A stretch of 6,298 nt of DNA from an uncultured Eubacteriales bacterium (lineage in GTDB: Bacteria > Bacillota > Clostridia > Oscillospirales > Butyricicoccaceae): positions 1 through 6,298 of the forward strand of contig CAKTWY010000146.1 in assembly GCA_934630445.1 (NCBI GenBank), written 5' to 3'. A program made the translations under genes and the position numbers. Below the pieces are notes generated by a model. That model worked only from the letters and a program-made list of their open reading frames with translations. It made no database searches and was not told where the DNA came from. Shown in pieces: positions 1 through 4,936 of the stretch. Every line of letters starts with the position of its first letter. Position 1 is the stretch's first letter.

Positions 1-417
1 TTGGTGTTCGGCGGCATGGGGCAGGCGATGCTCGCTCCGTTTCTGACTTTTTACTTTATCGCGCTTGCCGTAGTGGGCGTATTTTATGCCGCGCGTGTCA
101 ATCTGTATACGCCGGCGATCTTTCTCCTGGCGGAGGATCCGCTCCGCCCGGTGAACGGCTGCATCCGCGAGGCGGTTGAGACGATGCGCCCGCATAAGTG
201 GGAGTTTTTCATCCTGAGCCTGAGCTTTATTGGATGGGAGCTTCTTGCTCTGTGTACCTGCGGATTTTTGATGATTTTGTACGTTACGCCGTACCTGTAT
301 CTTTCGCAGATCGTGTTTTTTGAGGGCCTGCGTGCGCCTGCCGCTCCGCAGCCGGGCGACGATGCGCTTCCAGGACAGGATAGGGGTACAGACACGCGCG
401 ACCCGTGGGAACGGTAG
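1..417 (+). CDS. DUF975-family integral membrane protein, 3' part only
   Basis: The frame is open from the first base and ends at TAG (415-417), so this is the C-terminal 138 residues of a longer protein; the TTG at position 1 should not be read as the start. Two hydrophobic blocks are visible, at about residues 9-35 and 68-104 of the visible part. Between them lies a polar stretch with an LLAEDPLRPVNGCIREAVETM-like segment that leads into MRPHKWEFFILSLSFIGWELL. The pattern of an amphipathic helix ending in a basic HKW, then LSFIGW, a Leu/Cys-rich turn, an aromatic membrane helix and finally a short acidic F-E-G-L, is the hallmark of the C-terminus of DUF975 proteins, as I remember them. These are clostridial and bacillar multipass membrane proteins of unknown role, usually about 200-250 residues long. 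The tail after residue 108 is a polar, Pro/Asp-rich cytoplasmic-type tail. The gene ends 3 nt before the radical SAM gene, so the two are probably co-transcribed. Family assignment is fairly sure; function is unknown. Confidence 0.78.
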   Translation: MVFGGMGQAMLAPFLTFYFIALAVVGVFYAARVNLYTPAIFLLAEDPLRPVNGCIREAVETMRPHKWEFFILSLSFIGWELLALCTCGFLMILYVTPYLYLSQIVFFEGLRAPAAPQPGDDALPGQDRGTDTRDPWER

Positions 418-420
418 GAC

Positions 421-1245
421 ATGGCGCGTTTTAAAAAGATTTATATCGAAATCACCAATGTATGCAATATGCATTGCGCCTTTTGCCCTCCGGTCAGGAG
501 GGCAAAAGCATTTATGAGCCCGTCGGATTTTGACCGCGTCGCCCGGGAGGTGGCGCCCTACACGGAGCATGTGTACCTGCACGTCAAAGGCGAGCCGCTC
601 CTGCATCCTGACCTTGGCGAGATCCTTGCAATTGCCGGCCGCCACGGCCTGCGCGTCAATATTACGACGAATGGAACGCTTCTTCCGCAGCGGGGCGAAG
701 AGCTGCTCGCGGCGGAGTCTCTCAGGCAGGTGAATCTTTCTCTGCACTCCCAGCCGGGCGGGAATAAGACCTATCTGGAAAGCTGTGTCGCTTTTGCGCG
801 CCGCGCGGCGCAGCGCGGCGTCTTCGCGGTGTTTCGCCTGTGGAACGGTGCGGACGGACGCGAGACGGCGCAGAGCCTCGACCGCGCCTTTGGCGCGGGA
901 GGGGATCTGGATCAGCGCATTTTAAAAGAGAGAAGCGTCACGCTGGCCGAGCGCATTTTTCTGAGCCTTGATAAGTCATGGGAATGGCCGTCGCTCTCGC
1001 ACGGCATCGTCGCGCAGGAGGGTATCTGCCAGGGGCTGCGCGCGATGGCAGGCGTGCTTGTCGACGGAACAGTCGTGCCCTGCTGCCTCGACGGGGCGGG
1101 GGAGGCGCCGCTCGGGAATCTCCTGCGCGAGCCGTTTTCTGCAATTATGCAGCGCACGCTTGAGCCGTGCGCCGAGCGCATGCGCAACCGCATGCTCCCG
1201 CTGGAGCTGTGCAGGCGCTGCACATACCGCACACGGTTTCGCTGA
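421..1245 (+). CDS. Radical SAM/SPASM domain protein
   Basis: A 274-residue radical SAM protein. The S-adenosylmethionine-cleaving [4Fe-4S] cluster is bound by C15, C19 and C22 (CNMHCAFC, the CX3CX2C motif). Further core signatures are GEPL at 57-60 (SAM amino-group motif) and the strand motif TTNGTL at 82-87. The C-terminal part has a reduced SPASM-type region: C203 in GICQGL, then the DGTVVPCCLD segment (C221, C222), and LCRRC near the end (C264, C267). These would suit one auxiliary Fe-S cluster. The protein is shorter than peptide-modifying SPASM maturases. The start is ATG 421, which gives the usual N-terminus of this family (a few residues, then a beta strand, then the cluster loop). 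Its ribosome site is poor: GGGA at 407-410 or AGGA at 416-419. It lies 3 nt after the DUF975 gene. The substrate is unknown and no precursor peptide gene is nearby. The gene contains an unusual internal hairpin (480-508). Confidence 0.92.
   Translation: MARFKKIYIEITNVCNMHCAFCPPVRRAKAFMSPSDFDRVAREVAPYTEHVYLHVKGEPLLHPDLGEILAIAGRHGLRVNITTNGTLLPQRGEELLAAESLRQVNLSLHSQPGGNKTYLESCVAFARRAAQRGVFAVFRLWNGADGRETAQSLDRAFGAGGDLDQRILKERSVTLAERIFLSLDKSWEWPSLSHGIVAQEGICQGLRAMAGVLVDGTVVPCCLDGAGEAPLGNLLREPFSAIMQRTLEPCAERMRNRMLPLELCRRCTYRTRFR
480..508 (+). repeat. Perfect 12-bp inverted repeat inside the radical SAM gene, burying an AGGAGG
   Basis: Left arm CTTTTGCCCTCC (480-491), loop GGTCA (492-496), right arm GGAGGGCAAAAG (497-508). 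In mRNA this would be a very stable stem directly after the codons for cluster cysteines C15 and C19, overlapping C22. The right arm together with A496 reads AGGAGGG, a perfect Shine-Dalgarno core, made by tandem AGG AGG codons for R26-R27. Most other arginines of the gene use CGN codons. An in-frame ATG (M32, 514-516) follows 12 nt after AGGAGG. There is no U-run after the hairpin on either strand, so it is not an intrinsic terminator. A regulatory role is inference only. Confidence 0.6.
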
Positions 1246-1249
1246 ACAA

Positions 1250-1266
1250 AAAAGCGCTCCGCTTTT
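1250..1266. terminator. Weak terminator-like hairpin after the radical SAM gene
   Basis: Stem AAAAGCG (1250-1256) and CGCTTTT (1260-1266) with a 3-nt CTC loop, starting 5 nt after the radical SAM stop codon. On the plus strand the stem is short and only four T residues follow the GC part, so termination would be inefficient. On the minus strand the T-run is six long, but no minus-strand gene ends here. It may partly end the DUF975-radical SAM transcript. Confidence 0.35.
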
Positions 1267-1287
1267 CAGCGTGAATCCTGAAAAAAT

Positions 1288-1317
1288 CTTTACATTTTTG
1301 TAAATAATCTTGTAAAG
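1288..1317. promoter_or_regulatory. Operator-like dyad cluster of TACA/TGTA half-sites upstream of the SH3 lipoprotein gene
   Basis: TTTACA (1289-1294), TTTT spacer, TGTAAA (1299-1304) is a perfect 16-bp dyad. An outer copy TGTAAAG (1311-1317) also mirrors CTTTACA (1288-1294). The last half-site overlaps the proposed -35 element. Such spacing near a promoter is typical of a dimeric repressor site. TACA/TGTA cores are known for BlaI/MecI-type repressors, but no regulator gene is in the window, so the identity of any binding protein is open. Confidence 0.4.
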
Positions 1318-1338
1318 CAGACGCCTTTGCGATAATAT
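1310..1338 (+). promoter_or_regulatory. Probable sigma-A-type promoter for the SH3 lipoprotein gene
   Basis: A -35 candidate TTGTAA (1310-1315) lies 17 nt before TAATAT (1333-1338). An overlapping alternative is an extended -10, TGC followed by GATAAT (1328-1336, five of six matches to TATAAT). The region is clearly AT-rich within GC-rich surroundings. Transcription would start near 1343-1346, leaving a leader of about 65 nt. Two dyads flank or overlap it (1288-1317 and 1342-1355), suggesting regulated expression. Assignment is by eye only. Confidence 0.5.
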
Positions 1339-1341
1339 AAA

Positions 1342-1355
1342 TACAAGGGCTTGTA
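1342..1355. promoter_or_regulatory. Dyad TACAAG-GG-CTTGTA over the expected transcription start
   Basis: TACAAG (1342-1347) and CTTGTA (1350-1355) are exact inverted copies with a 2-nt centre, too tight for an RNA hairpin but ideal for a DNA-binding dimer. CTTGTA also occurs at 1309-1314 in the proposed -35 region. The site falls just downstream of the -10 element, where a bound repressor would block initiation. A further small symmetric stretch, TTTTTGGCAAAAA (1357-1369), follows. Confidence 0.4.
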
Positions 1356-1408
1356 CTTTTTGGCAAAAACAGGCGCCATGTCTGGGGCCGTGTGATTCGA
1401 CGGGGGGT

Positions 1409-1999
1409 ATGGACGTGAAGAGAGAGGACCTGTTCAGGCGCATCGCTGTGCTTGGTGTGATCGCTTTCCTGTTTGTCGGGATGCTGACTGCCTGCTTCGG
1501 CAAAAATCAGCAGGAAGACCCTGAGGTGGTAGACCCCGATCCCATTCCACTTCCAACAGAGGATACCATTCCTACCGAGCCGGAAGAGCCGGAGGTCATT
1601 TATGGCATTGTCACCGCGTCGAAGCTCAATGTTCGTGCCTCGGCGGATGCTTCGGCCGATATCGTAACGAAGCTTGCGCGCAGCACCAAGGTGGAGATTT
1701 TGGGCGAGAGCGGCACATGGTATGAAGTGCGCGCGGGCGAATATACGGGCTTTGCCGCGATGGAATATATTTCGACCAACCTGGTTGGGGAAGATGGAAA
1801 TGAGAGCGTTAAGACAGGCACCGTGACTGCGAAGAGCCTGATCGTGCGCGCCCAGCCGTCGTCTGACGGCACACAGGTCGGCGGCCTGATGAAGGGCACT
1901 GTCGTCACGATCCTCGAAGACAAAGGAGAATGGCTGCGCGTCAGCTATGACGATATTTCCGGTTATGTTTCCGCGCAGTATGTGGCCGTCAGTGAATGA
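1409..1999 (+). CDS. Lipoprotein with two bacterial SH3 (SH3b) domains
   Basis: A 196-residue exported lipoprotein. The N-terminus has basic residues (KREDLFRR), a hydrophobic segment (about residues 12-28) and a lipobox LTAC with C29 as the predicted lipidated residue after signal peptidase II cleavage. Residues 36-63 are a Pro/Glu/Asp-rich linker. Two SH3b domains follow, at about 64-122 (TASKLNVRASADASADIVTKL, then a WYEV core and a GFAAMEYI end) and 135-193 (TAKSLIVRAQPSSDGTQVGGL, then WLRV and GYVSAQYV). Each has the typical LNVR-like opening strand and a Gly-aromatic closing motif. SH3b domains bind cell-wall peptides or other envelope ligands, so the likely role is wall binding or sensing at the outer membrane face; no catalytic domain is present. 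Start choice is uncertain: ATG 1409 sits only 1 nt after GGGGGG (1402-1407), while GTG 1415, two codons later, has a better 7-nt spacing. The gene has its own promoter region and a strong terminator, so it is probably monocistronic. Confidence 0.88.
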   Translation: MDVKREDLFRRIAVLGVIAFLFVGMLTACFGKNQQEDPEVVDPDPIPLPTEDTIPTEPEEPEVIYGIVTASKLNVRASADASADIVTKLARSTKVEILGESGTWYEVRAGEYTGFAAMEYISTNLVGEDGNESVKTGTVTAKSLIVRAQPSSDGTQVGGLMKGTVVTILEDKGEWLRVSYDDISGYVSAQYVAVSE

Positions 2000-2015
2000 C
2001 CGATGACCGAGAGCC

Positions 2016-2046
2016 GGAGGGGGGCATACCGCTCCCCTCCTTTTTT
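2016..2046 (+). terminator. Strong intrinsic terminator after the SH3 lipoprotein gene
   Basis: Stem GGAGGGGGGC (2016-2025) pairs with GCTCCCCTCC (2031-2040), with one G-U pair and a 5-nt loop ATACC, followed by TTTTTT (2041-2046). It starts 16 nt after the lipoprotein stop codon. A GC-rich stem plus a U-run is the canonical Rho-independent form. It should separate the lipoprotein transcript from the LCP operon downstream. Confidence 0.92.
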
Positions 2047-2116
2047 GCGGGCAGAACCGGCGCGCGTGCGTACCAGCGTTCAATCCATTTGAGAAAGTCG
2101 GGGAAATCAAAAAAGT

Positions 2117-3151
2117 ATGAAGGGTTTTAAAAGATTGGTGCGCTGGGGCATATTGCTGCTTCTGGCAGCTGTTGTCGTCACGGGTGTGCGCTATGTCTAC
2201 CGCACATTTTACGCATATGATTATGACGATACGCTCGACGAGTCCAAGCTCGGTATCGGAGAGCCGGTGAATCCCGCGCCGCAGGGTGGAGAACAGGAGA
2301 CAAAAACGGCGCAGGAGATTATCAACATCGCGCTTTTCGGCGTCGACGCGCGCCATGGGGAGAATTCCCGCTCGGATGCGATCATGATCGTCTCCATTGA
2401 CGGCGCGCGCGGCAAGATCAAGCTCAGCTCGATCATGCGCGACAGCTATGTCGACGTAAAGGATCACGGCATGACGAAGATCTGTCACGCATATGCATAC
2501 GGCGGACCGGAGCTGGCGATCAATACGATCAATCGCAATTTTGACCTTGATATCCGCGAATATGCAACCGTGAATTTTCAGGATCTGGCGAAGATCGTTG
2601 ACGTCATCGGCGGTGTGGAGATCGACGTGCAGAAAAACGAGGTGAAAGAGCTCAACCGTGTGATCCGCGAATATGCCCAGGAGAACGGCCTCAAGGCAAA
2701 AACCATCCAGGAGGCGGGCATGCAGACGCTCAACGGCATGCAGGCGCTTTCCTACGCGCGCGTGCGCAAGGGCACGACCGGCGGCGACGTGGCCCGCATG
2801 GGCCGCCAGCAGGAGCTGATGAGCGCGATTTTTGATAAGGTGAGCGGGATGAACCCCGTGCAGTATCCGGGCCTTGTATCGGAGCTGATGCCGCTGGTCA
2901 CCACGTCGCTTTCCTCAAAAGAGGTGCTCGACGTGGGCATGTCGGCGATTAAAAGCGGGATGCCCAAAATCGAACGCGCGAGCTTCCCGTGCGAGGGCGA
3001 CTGGACAGGGAAGACCGTGCAGGGCGGCATGTGGGTCGCGGCCTACAGCGACGAGGTCGCCATTGAAAAAATGCACGCTTTTATTTATGACGATATCGCG
3101 CCGGACGCGGAAAAAACGGACAGTACCGGCAACACGTCGGCGGAGGCATGA
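2117..3151 (+). CDS. LCP (LytR-CpsA-Psr) family cell-wall glycopolymer transferase
   Basis: A 344-residue protein with a short basic cytoplasmic N-terminus (MKGFKRLVRW), one membrane helix at about residues 10-28 and a long extracellular domain. The LCP domain begins at about residue 68 with NIALFGVDAR and carries the conserved polyprenyl-phosphate pocket residues: D77 and R79, R85 and D87 in SRSDAIM, R108-D109 in SIMRDSYV, and K121. The later signatures LSYARVR (R215, R217) and the GGDVARMGRQQ segment (R227, R230, Q231) are also present. LCP proteins transfer undecaprenyl-phosphate-linked polymers (teichoic acids, capsule or other wall glycans) to peptidoglycan. The C-terminus ends in a short polar tail, with no extra LytR_C domain seen. 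ATG 2117 gives a normal N-terminus, but the ribosome site is weak (GGGG at 2100-2103, 13 nt away). No clear promoter was found in 2047-2116. The gene ends 3 nt before the prephenate dehydrogenase gene. Which polymer it handles cannot be told. Confidence 0.93.
   Translation: MKGFKRLVRWGILLLLAAVVVTGVRYVYRTFYAYDYDDTLDESKLGIGEPVNPAPQGGEQETKTAQEIINIALFGVDARHGENSRSDAIMIVSIDGARGKIKLSSIMRDSYVDVKDHGMTKICHAYAYGGPELAINTINRNFDLDIREYATVNFQDLAKIVDVIGGVEIDVQKNEVKELNRVIREYAQENGLKAKTIQEAGMQTLNGMQALSYARVRKGTTGGDVARMGRQQELMSAIFDKVSGMNPVQYPGLVSELMPLVTTSLSSKEVLDVGMSAIKSGMPKIERASFPCEGDWTGKTVQGGMWVAAYSDEVAIEKMHAFIYDDIAPDAEKTDSTGNTSAEA
3142..3146 (+). promoter_or_regulatory. Ribosome binding site of the prephenate dehydrogenase gene
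   Basis: GGAGG inside the last codons of the LCP gene, 8 nt before ATG 3155. It fixes the start of the next gene and shows that the two genes are translated from one mRNA. Confidence 0.8.
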
Positions 3152-3154
3152 ACG

Positions 3155-4018
3155 ATGAAGTATGAAAAAACGGGCGTCGTGGGCCTGGGCCTGATCGGCG
3201 GGTCCATGTGCAGAGCACTGAAAAAATACGGCGAGCGCGAGATCACCGGCTTTGACCTGTCAGAAAAGGTGATGAAAGAGGCATACGATGCCGGGGCGAT
3301 CGACCATATCGGCGACGAGGCGGCGCTGCAGCGGATCGAGCTTTTATTTCTCGCCCTTTACCCGCACGACTGTGTGGAGTATGTTAGGGCGCACGCGGCG
3401 CGCCTGCAGCGCGGTGTGGTCATCATCGATCTGTGCGGTGTGAAGAGCTATGTATGTGAAGCGCTGACACAGCTTGCGGCTGAACACGGCTTTGTATATA
3501 TCGGCGCCCATCCGATGGCGGGGCGTGAGTTTTCCGGCTTTTCCTATTCGCAGGCGGATCTTTTCCGCAACGCGGCAATGATCCTCACGCCTACGCAGGC
3601 ATCTGCACCGGAGGCGCTTTCGATGGCGGAGGCGCTGTTTTATAAAATCGGCTTTACAAAGATTGTTCACACCACACCGGAAAATCATGACAAGATGATC
3701 GCTTTTACCTCACAGCTGGCGCATGTGGTGTCCAGCGCATATATCAAAAGCCCCGAGGCGTCGCGCCACAACGGCTACAGCGCCGGGAGCTATAAGGATC
3801 TTACGCGCGTAGCAAAGCTGAACGAGACGATGTGGACAGAGCTGTTTCTGGAGAATGCAGATTATCTGGTGGAGGAGATCGACGGCATCATCCGCCACCT
3901 GAGCGAATACCGCAATTCGATCGCCGCGCGCGATGCGCAAACGCTGAAGGCGCTGCTGCGCGACGGCCGTATACGCAAAGAGAAGATTGATTTTGAGACA
4001 GGGAGCGGGAACGCGTGA
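3155..4018 (+). CDS. tyrA: Prephenate dehydrogenase (TyrA type, no ACT or chorismate mutase domain)
   Basis: A 287-residue enzyme that should oxidatively decarboxylate prephenate to 4-hydroxyphenylpyruvate with a nicotinamide cofactor, the committed step to tyrosine, in the cytosol. The Rossmann fold starts at once: GLGLIGGS (residues 10-17) is the dinucleotide loop, and D34 after the second strand (ITGFD) favours NAD over NADP. HPMAGRE at 119-125 contains the family's catalytic histidine (H119). H190 in SQLAHVV and R218 in YKDLTR match conserved substrate-binding positions as I recall them from the Aquifex and E. coli enzymes. The all-helical dimerisation domain fills about 165-280. The length matches monofunctional bacterial enzymes. 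There is no fused chorismate mutase and no room for a C-terminal ACT domain, so tyrosine feedback through an ACT domain is not expected. GGAGG lies 8 nt before the ATG; the stop overlaps the next gene's GTG by 4 nt. No other aromatic biosynthesis gene is in the window. Confidence 0.94.
   Translation: MKYEKTGVVGLGLIGGSMCRALKKYGEREITGFDLSEKVMKEAYDAGAIDHIGDEAALQRIELLFLALYPHDCVEYVRAHAARLQRGVVIIDLCGVKSYVCEALTQLAAEHGFVYIGAHPMAGREFSGFSYSQADLFRNAAMILTPTQASAPEALSMAEALFYKIGFTKIVHTTPENHDKMIAFTSQLAHVVSSAYIKSPEASRHNGYSAGSYKDLTRVAKLNETMWTELFLENADYLVEEIDGIIRHLSEYRNSIAARDAQTLKALLRDGRIRKEKIDFETGSGNA
4001..4005 (+). promoter_or_regulatory. Ribosome binding site deciding the GTG start of the HAD gene
   Basis: GGGAG within the last codons of the prephenate dehydrogenase gene, 9 nt before GTG 4015. 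The GTGA overlap with the upstream stop codon suggests translational coupling and supports GTG as the start, since no ATG lies in frame ahead of the catalytic motif at residues 13-17. Confidence 0.65.
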
Positions 4019-4833
4019 CAAACCTTGCTGAAAAACGCCTGTTTCTGTTTGATATCGACGGTACCCTTGCCGTGGGCGATACGCTCCTGCCCGGTGCGCG
4101 GGAGCTGCTTGCGCATATCGCAGCCATCGGCGGAAGGAGCCTTTACATCACCAACAACTCCACCAAAAGCAGGCGCGACTATGTCAAAAAGTTCGCGCGC
4201 TGGGCGCTCGAAACGCAGCCGGAGGATTTTATCACGGCATCGTATGCCGCCTGCCTGCACTTGCGGGAAGCGTACGGCGATGCGCTGCTTTTCGCGCTGG
4301 GAACGGCTTCGTTTGCCGAAGAGCTGCGCGCCTTCGGGCTGAACGTCACGACCAGGGCCGAGCGCGGCGTGCGCGCGGTAATTGTCGGATATGACAGCGA
4401 ACTGACGTATGACAAGGTCGTTGATGCGTGCCGCCTGCTGTCGGACCCTTCGGTCGCCTTTGAAGCGACGAACCCCGACCTGTGCTGCCCAATCGACTTC
4501 GGCTTTGTGCCCGACTGCGGGGCGATCTGCGCGATGCTCACCTGCGCGGTACAGCGCACGCCGCATTATATCGGCAAGCCGGATCCGGGCATCGTCAGAC
4601 TGTGTATGGATCAGACATGCTTTTCGCCCGGGCAGACGCTGGTCGTGGGCGACCGGCTCTACACCGACATTGCCTGTGGCATCAACGCAGGCGTCGATAC
4701 CTGCCTTGTCCTCACGGGGGAAGCGCAGCGCGGCGACCTCGCAGGCACCCCATATCAGCCGACGTTTGTTTTTGAAAACGCCGCGGCGCTTCTTGATGCG
4801 GTGCGAAGCGCCGGTAAAGGGTCGCCGGCGTGA
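4015..4833 (+). CDS. HAD superfamily subfamily IIA phosphatase (NagD/p-nitrophenylphosphatase-like)
   Basis: A 272-residue cytosolic hydrolase with all four HAD motifs. Motif I is DIDGT (D13 nucleophile, D15 acid/base), motif II is ITNNST (T46-N47), motif III is K188 in IGKPDP, and motif IV is GDRLYTD (D213, D218), which completes the Mg2+ site. The stretch between motifs II and III holds a C2-type cap with the TNPDLCCPIDFGFVPDCGAI segment, typical of subfamily IIA. Enzymes of this group dephosphorylate small molecules such as sugar phosphates, nucleotides or phosphoglycolate; the substrate here cannot be read from the sequence. It is the last gene of the LCP-tyrA-HAD run: GTG 4015 overlaps the tyrA stop by 4 nt, with GGGAG at 9-nt spacing. 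A strong hairpin follows the stop codon. The length is normal for the family and no key residue is missing. Confidence 0.92.
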   Translation: MTNLAEKRLFLFDIDGTLAVGDTLLPGARELLAHIAAIGGRSLYITNNSTKSRRDYVKKFARWALETQPEDFITASYAACLHLREAYGDALLFALGTASFAEELRAFGLNVTTRAERGVRAVIVGYDSELTYDKVVDACRLLSDPSVAFEATNPDLCCPIDFGFVPDCGAICAMLTCAVQRTPHYIGKPDPGIVRLCMDQTCFSPGQTLVVGDRLYTDIACGINAGVDTCLVLTGEAQRGDLAGTPYQPTFVFENAAALLDAVRSAGKGSPA

Positions 4834-4856
4834 CACCGCATGCCCGCCTGTCAAAT

Positions 4857-4909
4857 AAAAAACCGGCCCTCTGCCGATTGCGTGCAGAGGGCCGGTTTCC
4901 GTTTGTTTT
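4857..4909. terminator. Bidirectional intrinsic terminator between convergent genes
   Basis: A perfect 15-bp stem, AAACCGGCCCTCTGC (4860-4874) with GCAGAGGGCCGGTTT (4884-4898), and a 9-nt loop. The left flank is an A-run (4857-4862) that becomes TTTTTT on the minus strand, ending the HtrA transcript cleanly. The right flank is TTTCCGTTTGTTTT, an imperfect T-rich tail for the plus-strand operon. It lies 26 nt after the HAD stop and 38 nt after the HtrA stop. Confidence 0.92.
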
Positions 4910-4936
4910 GATGCAGAGGATTGCAAGCTCATGTCC

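Noticed and set aside
798..811. GC-only 14-bp palindrome in the radical SAM gene
   Set aside because: Palindromes of this length and composition are expected by chance in GC-rich Ala/Arg coding sequence, and it has no loop or regulatory context.
421..1245. Radical SAM/SPASM protein as a RiPP maturase locus
   Set aside because: No precursor peptide, transporter or protease gene is adjacent, the auxiliary cysteine set is reduced, and the upstream neighbour is a DUF975 membrane protein.
1145..2488. Long minus-strand open frame (447 codons) opposite the SH3 lipoprotein and the LCP start
   Set aside because: It runs across two well-supported plus-strand genes, an intrinsic terminator and a promoter region, and its translation has the composition of an antisense shadow (many H, R, C) with no recognisable domain.
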